35,270 nucleotides of DNA from IMG/VR virus record IMGVR_UViG_3300033998_000262, positions 1 through 35,270 of that record. One strand, 5' to 3'. Source of the stretch: a virus. This document shows, piece after piece, positions 8,502 to 18,200 of this stretch. Below the pieces are notes generated by a model. That model ran no database searches. It worked only from the letters and a program-made list of their open reading frames with translations, and was not told where the DNA came from. The first letter of the stretch is position 1; each line of letters begins with the position of its first letter. Made by a program: the position numbers and the translations under genes.

Positions 8502-8537
8502 TATCCAGAAAACTAATAGAAAGGTAGGATTTGTAGT

Positions 8538-8942
8538 ATGTCAGAGGAACTTAAGAGCGAAGTGTTAACGGAAGCAGAGAGTAAAAGAGTTGAAAGCGTA
8601 TTTTTTGAGGATGATGCAGAGGTTAAATTAAGGGACGGTAAAATTTATAAAATCCCGCCCGCAAGCCTTAAAAATGCCAGAAGATTAATGCAGTTATTGA
8701 AAACTGTAAATACGGACATTGTTTTACTTAATTTTGCTCCTACAGGAGATACTGAAACTGATTCGAAAAGAGAAAATGATTTGTTTGAAATTTTATCTAT
8801 TGCATTTATTAACTATCCAGAAGTAACGAGAGAATATTTAGAAGAATATGTTGATATAAAACTTGCCTCTGAAATAATTGACATTCTTATTGGATTAAAC
8901 GGGATAAAAAAGTCGAAGCCTCAGCCAGCGAATCAGGAATAG
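8538..8942 (+). CDS. Tail assembly chaperone, short form (G-like)
   Basis: The 134-residue acidic protein lies between the tail tube and tape measure genes. It matches the G-type chaperone in size and in its mix of charged N-terminus and helical core (LKNARRLMQLLKTVNTDI, then FEILSIAFINYPEV). Such chaperones coat the tape measure protein and recruit tube subunits and are absent from the virion. Near the 3' end the in-frame codons ATA AAA AAG form an A AAA AAG slippery heptamer at 8906-8912. Ribosomes that do not shift end 13 codons later. AAAGGTAGG upstream supports the ATG start. Confidence 0.8.
   Translation: MSEELKSEVLTEAESKRVESVFFEDDAEVKLRDGKIYKIPPASLKNARRLMQLLKTVNTDIVLLNFAPTGDTETDSKRENDLFEILSIAFINYPEVTREYLEEYVDIKLASEIIDILIGLNGIKKSKPQPANQE
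8906..8912 (+). promoter_or_regulatory. Slippery heptamer for programmed -1 frameshift (A AAA AAG)
   Basis: The heptamer is phased exactly as X XXY YYZ relative to the upstream frame (AAA at 8907-8909, AAG at 8910-8912). After slipping one base back, the ribosome continues with GTC at 8912-8914 and reads an open frame to 9211. No strong stimulatory hairpin is obvious nearby; a weak CCAG/CTGG pairing exists downstream. Confidence 0.85.
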
Positions 8943-9211
8943 TTGACGAAGAAACAAACCAGCCCGTTGACTGGGGCGAAATATTCTTTATGCTCCACAA
9001 ACACTGTAATTTAAACAAATGGGAAATATATGATTATACTTTACCACAGATAACGGAGTTATTAAAAAATGCTCAAAAATATATCAGGTTTGAAATAGAA
9101 ACTACAATGGCTCCATTTAAAGCTTTTGTTGGTGGGGGCGGTGATGATAATGAAGCAAAAGAATTAACAGAAGAAGATTTAGATTTTATGGAACAGATGA
9201 GCTTTAGTTAA
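8912..9211 (+). CDS. Frameshift extension of the tail assembly chaperone (T part of GT)
   Basis: This frame is reached by -1 shifting from the upstream gene and adds 99 residues, giving a 224-residue GT fusion. It has no convincing start of its own: the first ATG (8990) lies well inside it and lacks a ribosome site, while the sequence before that ATG is already open and protein-like (PVDWGEIFFM). The content fits T domains: an aromatic helical segment (WEIYDYTLPQITELLKNAQ), then a Gly-rich linker and an acidic tail ending EEDLDFMEQMSFS. The T part is thought to bring tube subunits to the tape measure-chaperone complex. A terminator follows 9 bases after the stop. Confidence 0.85.
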   Translation, partial: VEASASESGIVDEETNQPVDWGEIFFMLHKHCNLNKWEIYDYTLPQITELLKNAQKYIRFEIETTMAPFKAFVGGGGDDNEAKELTEEDLDFMEQMSFS

Positions 9212-9220
9212 CGAAAATAA

Positions 9221-9260
9221 TCTCTTGTCTATTCTAAAGTAGACAAGAGATTTTATTTTA
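9221..9260 (+). terminator. Intrinsic terminator between chaperone and tape measure genes
   Basis: TCTCTTGTCTA at 9221-9231 pairs perfectly with TAGACAAGAGA at 9240-9250 over an 8-base loop, followed by TTTTATTTTA. The left arm overlaps recurrent motif copy 4. Confidence 0.85.
9226..9236 (+). promoter_or_regulatory. Recurrent intergenic motif, copy 4
   Basis: TGTCTATTCTA, 41 bases upstream of the tape measure ATG. Its first six bases form part of the terminator stem and the rest lies in the loop. Confidence 0.35.
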
Positions 9261-9277
9261 ATGGAGGGCGGTTCGTA

Positions 9278-12200
9278 ATGTCTGAAGAATTAAGTAATGT
9301 ACAGCATAATCTTAATGCTGATGTTGATATAAGTTTTGAGAGTGGAATAGAGAGTATACTTAGATTTGCAGAACAAGTTGAATCTGTAAATAGTGTTTTT
9401 TCACAGCTATCTTTTACAGCAGAAAATTTGGAAGATAAAATAGTGCGTAAATTTAATGAATTAGGCAATTTGCTTAATGATTCTAAATCTATAGCCGATG
9501 TAAATGAAGCTGTTGCTAAAAAAATTCAGCATAAAATAAATCGTTATATTTCTCAATATGTAGAAAATCTTGATTTTTCACCTGAGAGTGTTCGTTTAAA
9601 TAAACAGCTTCTAAGTAAGTTTAATAAAGATTTTAGCGATAATATAGATAAATTTATTAGAGAGCTTGAAAAAGGTTCAGTAAAACTTGATAATAAAGAC
9701 ATTATTTTTAAGCTTAACAATTACCTTAATAATTTAAAAAATAGTGTTCGTGATCTATACTCAAAAATTTTTAATGATGAGCCTAACGAAAAATATATAG
9801 CGCAGTTAGAAGATGTTCGGAAGGAAACACTTAAAAAACTTGCCCTTCCTAAAGTTGCAGATAAATTAGGGGATACGCTTAAACAATTTACGCAGCAAGT
9901 AGAAAAACTGTTTGATGATGTTATTGCTAATTATAAGGAGAATTTACAAAGTCATACAAAAAATATTGATGCTGGTGGTGGGACTGTAATTTCAAAAACA
10001 ACCTTAGAGAAGTTACAGCGTAGAGTAAAACAAGCTATTTTAGATAGCTTAGATATAAAATTCGGTACTAAAGCTTTAAATATTACCATTGATAAAAGTT
10101 CTTTTGAAAATATACAAAAAACAATCGCAGAACATTTTAACGAGTTAATAAAAAATAGTAAGGTTCAGTTTGAATTAGATAATAAAGATGGAGTTACTGT
10201 TAATACCGATCCAGCTAAAAAAATAAGTAAAAAAGTTAATGCTAAACTTAAAAATTTAGAAAAACAACTAGATGAGCTATTGGAAAAAATTCTAGTAGAA
10301 ACTGATGAAGCACAAAGAATAGAATTAGGTGTTAAATTTGTTGAATTAAATAAAGAAATAGAAAGGCTTACTGCATCTACTGGAGAAGAAGTTTTACGGC
10401 AAGCAGATAAGGCAAAGAAAACACCACTAGCTTCTGGAAATATAATGCAGAAGTTTATTGAGAAATTTTCACGAGAGTTAGAATCGTTGATAGATGTTTC
10501 TAAAATTGAGGGTTTAAATACTATAAAGGTAAAGATATCGGCTTTAGATAAAAATTTTAAAGGATTGGATCAAAATCTTCAGTCGATACTTGCAGACAAG
10601 GAAACCGGTATTGATAAAGAAATTATTGTCTTTAAATCTAATATCGAGGAATTGGGTAAGAATTTTGAAAACATCAATGCTTTATTAAAATCTGCTAATG
10701 TGGTTGGGTTAAGGTCTAGTATTGAGTCTTTAATAAACGGCTTAAACAGCCTAGCAAATGATATTAATTCTGTATCAACACAATTTTATACAGATAATAA
10801 CAATGATGATCGTGTGGTAGGAAATATAAAGAAATATAAGTATGCTTATGATAATGTAGAACAAAGTTCAGATAAAGATTCAACTGAAAAATTAAAATAT
10901 ATTGAAAAGACTTATGATGAGTTATTTAAAACATATATAGGTTTAAGTAGCACTAAAATTAAAAAGCTTAATCAAGAGGATACTGATACATTACATGCAT
11001 TAAAAGAAACTACCTTGTTTAATTATTTTAATGGTGTGTTTGAAGGTTCTACTTATGATTTAATAGAAGAATTTAAAAAAATCGGTAAAAAAGTAAATCC
11101 TGCTTTATATAGCAAACCTCTAAAAATAGATGTATCTGTTGAAGCTTTATATAAAACTATAATAGATCAGATTAATGAAATTATAGTAAAACTTACAGAT
11201 ATATTAAAAAATGATATTGGAAAACTTTTTAACGATATTTCTGAAGTTGTTAATGAGAATAGGGATATTAATTCAGAGTTAGTAAGTAAATTAAATGCAT
11301 TGAATGATATAGTATGGGATAAATTCATTCCTAATATAAATACGTTATCTGTTCAGTTTAATGAATTATCAGATTTACTTGGTTCATCTAATTTAAATGG
11401 ATTAAAACAATCTGTGGAAAATTTTGTTACTAATTTAAACAGATTAAATGGTGATTTATCTATTAATTTACCTGATGTAAAATCAAAAGATTTGGTTGAA
11501 ATTAGTACTAATAATAATGAGTACAAAGATTTAAGAAGAGTACCTACAATAAAAAATCTAATAAGTAAAAGAAGGTCTAGGTTAGAACTTTTAGAATTTA
11601 TGCATAATTTTTATCATGATGATATTGATTCTGTTAAACAAACATTGAAATCTCTTTTTAATTCACGAAAAGAATTAAAAAAAGCTATTGCTACTTTTAA
11701 AGAAGATCGTTTTGATGATGATCTTTTTGGAGAAAATGAAAATAATTTTTCTGAAGAAGATTTAAATATATTAGATAATTATTCTAATCTTTTAGAAAGA
11801 ACAGAAGAAAAAATTCGTGAACAGTATAAAACATTAAACAATATGAGAAAGGTACAAAATATTTACGGCAAAAAAGTTTTTAATAAAATGCTTACAGATC
11901 CTGATTATCTAAAGTACCTTATAACTAAAGAAAAATCTAAATTAGATAAAATTGAAAGTAAATATAAGCTTATACAAAATAGATATAAAGATATAATAGC
12001 AGAATTTTTTGATGCTGACATATTAAAAATGACAGAAAAAGAGTTTTTAGAAAAAAGACCTTTTGTTACAGGGTATCTTTTCCATGGCGGGGCAGATCTT
12101 GATGATGTTAATACTTATGCTGGTTTTAGACATATTGAAGGTAAAGGATTTTATACTACTAATAGTTATAATATAGCTAAAAAATATGCACTTAATGCAG

Positions 12201-15200
12201 ACGGTGTTGTAAATTATATAAAAGATTTGAGTAAAAATAAATTTCATTTTCAAGAATTTGCAGATAAAAAATTCTGGGAAACTGTTTTTAGTGAAATAAA
12301 TTATAGTTTTCCTGAGTTATCTTTTGAAGATTATTTATCTTTTATTAAAAAGAAAGCATATTTATTTAACAAATCTTATCACAATAATGAGTTAGTAAAA
12401 ACATTTAAAGGAAAACGGGTTGCTACAAATGAGTTTATGTATAAAACTTTGGCTGAATATTTAAAGTCAAAAGGTGTAGTCTCTTCATCTGAACAGGGTG
12501 AAGGAGAATCTATAATAGAAGCTGTTTTAAGCAAATTAGGTGTAGATACTCAGGTACATTTTGAAAATGGTGAATATGTTGTAAATACTTTTAGAAATAA
12601 AGAATCATTAAAAGTAGTACGCCCAGAAGATGTTTACAAAGAGAAAATTATAGAGGGTATAAAAGCAGGTAAAGTAATTCCAAAGCATGTATTAGATCAA
12701 AATAAGGAATTTCAAGAATTATATGAAAAATATGCTTATTTGAGAGAGCTTGTAGATAATAATTTAAAAAGAGTTTACTCTGTGGCTCCAAAATATCAAA
12801 CAGGTTTAGGAGAAAAACAGGAGTTTTTCAGTGATTTTAGTAAGGCTTTAGATTACTTAGCAGAAGTAAAACTGCACCATAAATTACCTTATACTATTAA
12901 ATATGCGGATTTGCCTATTGAATCTTTAATGCAAGGGTTTTACTCTTCTGAGAGAGGGGAATTTATACTTTCAGATTATGTAGATTTAATAAAATTTAAG
13001 CCTTTAGACCTTAATCTGTTTGACGTAAATTTACCTAAATCACTTGATAATATTATAGATGTAACATCAAGATTTAATTACAGTAAGTGGATTCCTGTTT
13101 TAGAAAAAGTGCTTGAAAAAAGAAAAAAATTGGCGGATCAGCATTTCACAAACTTTCTAAAATCTTATAAAGATAAATTTGTTGATTCGGATTTTAAAGA
13201 AAAAGTAAATGCTTTTTTACAAGGAAAAAGTAGTATTGAAGATATTAAAATGGATTTAAGTCATTATATACTTTTTAGAGATGATGGACATATACTTAAG
13301 GATTTTGAGTATAATAAATATATTGAACAGGGTAATAAAGCAGATCTAACCCAAGAGCGTTTAGATTACTTTAAACATTTAGAAAAAGAGTTAGGGGCTT
13401 ATATACCTAGTAGTAAGGGAAATAAGCCAACTCAATTAATAAAAGGCATTGAAATAGATTCAGCAGCATTAAATAAGATTAATGTACTTATAGAAATAAC
13501 TAAAAATATACCTAATTTAATAGAATTATTAGGAAATAATTTTAAAATTGTTGAAGCTAACTTGCAAAATGCGCTAGATACAAAAGCTAAAGGATTAGAT
13601 GTCCACATAGGCAATCTTCCTGCAATTATATTAGAACTGGGAAAGAATTTTGGGGGAATAACCACCTCCTTACAAAAATTGGATGTGGGCGTGGTTCAGA
13701 CTGCTATTGATGCTTTTGAAAATACTTTGAAAAAATTAAATGAAATAAAAGTTAAAAACCAAATAAATGTAAATATAGATAATATTATTGAAAATTTAAA
13801 TAAGAATCTTAAGGAATTACAGCAACAACTACGTAATTCTGATAATGGTATTACTGCGGCAAGGCTTATTGTTGATGGTATTAATCAAAAAATCGAACAA
13901 TTTGTTAAATCACTTATAGCTCTTTCAGCTAAAATTGTTAATGTAGATACAGCCACCCTCAGTATAAAACTGACACCTGAACAGTTACAATCACTTGAAG
14001 CTCAACTTGAAGGTGTGAATATTGTAAATGTTAATGAGATTAGTGGACCAATAAACACTGCACTTAAAAATTTGTTAGGTAATGCCGGGAAAATTATAGA
14101 AAGCCAGTTATCTAATATAATGAATCAAGAAGATATAAAAATACCAAAGTTACAGACGAAAAAGATAGTATCTCAGCTTACTACCTTGGTTAATACTTTT
14201 ATGACAGGGTATGTAAATGCTGTAGCTGAAAATTCTTTAATTTACAAACCATTAGAAATTAAAACTAAAGATTTACCGCAAAGCATTAAAAATGCTCTTG
14301 CTAAGAAAGCAGGGGTGTCTTTAGAAGATTATTTAAAGAGGACGCCTACTATTGGAGGGGCGACTGTTTTAGCTGAAACTTTGGAGCAAAATATGGGCGC
14401 TTTATCTGCTAAGTTGCACGAAGCAGCTATGAATAACGAGAACCGTTTGTTTAGTGAGTATAAAAATGCAATAAAGGGTATAAAAGTTAAGGTAGATACA
14501 TCTCCAGTAGAGTATTTCACTAATAATATTACAAGCATACAACAAGAGATAATTGCTAAAATAAAAGAAATAATGCGTGTTCAATTTTCGGAAATTAATA
14601 AACAGATAAAAGAATTAAAAGCTGTACCTGTTGGATTTAATTATGTTCCAAAGAATATTCCCTCCACTATACCTGTAAAAACTGCAACAGTACAATCATA
14701 CGGAGCAAAAGTAAATATACCTCGTGGTACTGTTAATATTCCTGTTCCATATCGTGTGGGAGACGATCTTGATTTTACAACGATATATCAAAAGGCTGGC
14801 GGGCTTGGAAGTCATGTTAATAATAGAACATTGTTAAATTCTATATTGAATACTATGCGTTATATACTTGCAGGTTCGTTATTAAAAGGTCCTTATGCTT
14901 ACTTATATCAAGGGTGGGAGTCTGCTAAAGATTTTGAAGCATCATTAGTGAAGGCACAGATTAACTTATCTGGGTCTAATGAAGAATTGTTCAGAGATTT
15001 CGCCAGAACTAGAATTGAAAAGGCAGTTGAACTTGGTGTTACCAACGCACTAAGTCACCTAAAAGGTATAACTGATACAGAAGCAATGGTAGATGCAGAA
15101 GTAGCTTTCCTTAAAAAATATGTAACAGAAGATGTAAGAAAAGATTTGCAGAATATATCATTAAGATATATAATATCACAGGCACAATTAGGTCAGATGT

Positions 15201-18200
15201 TTGAAATTGCTTCAAGGAGTACTACTGATCCTTTTGAAGCAAGAGCTATTACAGAAACCGCCGCCCGTTTGTTTGCGGCAGAGCCTGGGGTAGGGTCTCC
15301 TGAAGAAATTGCGGATGCTTTACAGGCTTCTATAGTACAGATGGGTATGACTGGTTTTGATACAAAGAGACTTTCTGAGATATTCTTTAATATATCAACA
15401 AACTTCAGGGTAAGCACTAAAGACTTGCTTAAATTTACTGCAACTGCTGGTGCTGTGATGTCAGACGAGTTAAAAAATTATCAGACTGAAGAATTAGCAA
15501 AATTAAAGCAAGAAATAGAATCAGCTACAGGCAGCAGGAGAAAAGAGCTAGAAGAAAGATATAAGCAAGTTAAACTTGATACTGATATAGCCTTAACTGG
15601 TCTCATAGGCGCACTAATTACAGAAGGATCAAATAAAACTGGAACAGAAGCTGCTAGAATGATGATACAATTTTTTAACTCACTTAATACGCCGGAGACA
15701 AGAAAACTATTGGAGGATATTGCTGGCAGTAATCCTAAATATGCTAGTATACTACCATATAAATACACTCCAAACCAAGAAGGGCTACCGTTTACTGAAA
15801 AAACGAGTGGAATAGAATCGTTTTTTACAATACTCAAACTAGCAAATGAGATGGAATCACAGGGTGATGCAAGACTAGCGGGTGAAATGCTTAGAAAAGT
15901 ATTCGGTAGGTATACTGGTGCTGGTAAAGCTGTTGATAAAATGATTGAAATTATAATGCAAAGATTTCCAGAATATAGGAAAGAAGGCAAGGACCCGGTA
16001 CAAGGTATTATAGAGGACTTTAAAAAGAACTCAGATCTGTTTATGGAAGAAGCCATTGCAAAAAATAATATGACTTTAGCAAAAAGAACAGAACGTGCAG
16101 CAGTAACATGGGAAGCTGCAATGAGTAATGTTTTTATGGAATTTAAAGATGATATAAGTTTTGCAATGGATGCTATTACAAATATACTGAGAATTATAAG
16201 AGACAATGCAGACTTTGTGGCAGGATTGATAAAAAATCTTATTAATATTTTAATAGGCGCAGGGGTAAGGCATTATGGTGGTAAATTGTTTGATAAAATC
16301 AATGCTAATGTTCTTGCTAGTGAAAGGGATTTATTAGTTGAGCCGTGGAAACAAAAAATAAAAGAAGATATTAAACAGAGAGCTGAGATGCAAAAAGATC
16401 TATTGAATTATGATGAAAAATTATCAAAAGCTGTTAATGTATATGAATCAGCAAGACAAGCTTATTTTAATTTAACGGGTGTAAACTTAGGGGATGTCGA
16501 TGAAAAGAATCAACCTCAATTTACTAATAAATCTGTAAGAGAAATTTTAAATACTAGTGATGATGCTGTTGAAAGGGCTTTACTTGCATTATACAGTAGT
16601 CAAATTGATTCTGAAAAAGCGTCGAGATATACTATTGAAGGTAATAATATTGGGTTTAATATGTATGATGCTAAAATTTTATCTAAATTTGCCGAGAAAT
16701 TGAAGTCTGGAAATAAACTATCTCCAGATGAAATCCGTAAAGCTAGACAGCGTTTGTTAAAATATAGTGGACAATTATCAGAGTTTGGTCCAGAATTATT
16801 CGATTCGGATACTGATATAGCACTTGTTACAGGTCAGAGTACTGGTGATGGCGGCATTATTGGAAGATTGAAAGCTAAAGCTTCTATGTTAGAAGAGAAT
16901 TTACAAATGTTTAAAAATGACAACATCTTATTAAATGTTGTTGGTGGAAGTATTTCAGGCATTTTACCTAGATCAAAAGAAGAATTATTAACTAGAGCAA
17001 ATAAATATATACAAAGTTTAGAGTCTTTAGTAGATGAAGATGATGACATAGCAATGTTAAAACAATTATTAGACAATGAACAAGAAGATTCTAAAGAATA
17101 TGCAAAGCTAGTAGAAGATATTAATAAAAGACGGTCGCAGGTAGAAACATCTTTAGGTATACCAAGATTGAAAGAAGCTTTAGAAGCATATAAATCTAGT
17201 GAGATTGATTTTGAGAGTGTCGCCAATACGATAAAGGAATTTGAGGATAATCTTCAAAAAATAAAATCTGGTATTCCAGTGAATAGGGTTGAAGCAGAGA
17301 GTGAAGAGCAGGAAAACCTTTTAAGGTTAAAGGCTTTAAGGGAAGCTTATGTAACTTTATATGGAGAAGATGCTATTAAGGATAAGAAATTAGATAATAT
17401 TAATCAAAGAATATCTATGTCACAGAGAAGACTAGAAAAAATAAAACGCGGTCAATTTACCAATAGTGAAATAGAGCAGCTTATGAGTCAGTTGAGTGGT
17501 ATGAAGCAGTTTAATGTTACTCCTGAAAATTATGGTGACATGGTAGAAACTCTAAACCAAATAAAAGCAGCTGTAGCCGTATATGAAGATGAGGCTGAAA
17601 AAATACTGAATAAAGCTACTAGAGCAGCTTCTACTATTTCAGAATTATCTTTAGGTAAAGGTAAACATGTAAATAAGCTTGCTGAACTTGATACTGCCAT
17701 AGCTGAATCTCATAATGTAGTTAAAAATATTATTGAAGCTTATTCAAATATGGGAGCCGCCCCCCGTATTGAAAAAGGTAAAAGCACTATAGGCGGATTA
17801 AAAGATACTAAATTATTGAAAACCATTGATAATTTAAAACAGGGATATATTAAAACCATAGCTGAAATGGTACCAGTATCAACCAATGCTTTTATAGATG
17901 CTGTAAACAGCTTAACAGATAGAATGTTTAACAAGAAAATACTAGGTAAGTTGGATGAGGAGCAGGTTGAAAAAGCCATACTCAAAGCTATGGGCGGGGA
18001 TTATACTGAAGCAGACAAGTTATTTGGAGAAAAATCAAAAGATATTGTATCAGGGTATGAAGAAATAAATACAGGAATTAGTAATGCTAAAAAACTTGTT
18101 GATAATTTAAGTAAGCAAAAACAAATAATACAGGAAATAAGTAAGTTGCGCGAAAGCGATGAACTTAAAAACTATAAAGATTATATTACTGATAAGGGTG

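Noticed and set aside
8990-9211. Independent 73-codon gene starting at ATG 8990
   Set aside because: No ribosome site, the frame is already open and protein-like before the ATG, and the A AAA AAG site explains it as the T part of a frameshift product.
15481-16206. Minus-strand open frame of 241 codons inside the tape measure gene
   Set aside because: It lies fully opposite a strong coding frame, has no ribosome site, and its Ser/Leu/Ile-rich content is the mirror of helical tape measure codons.
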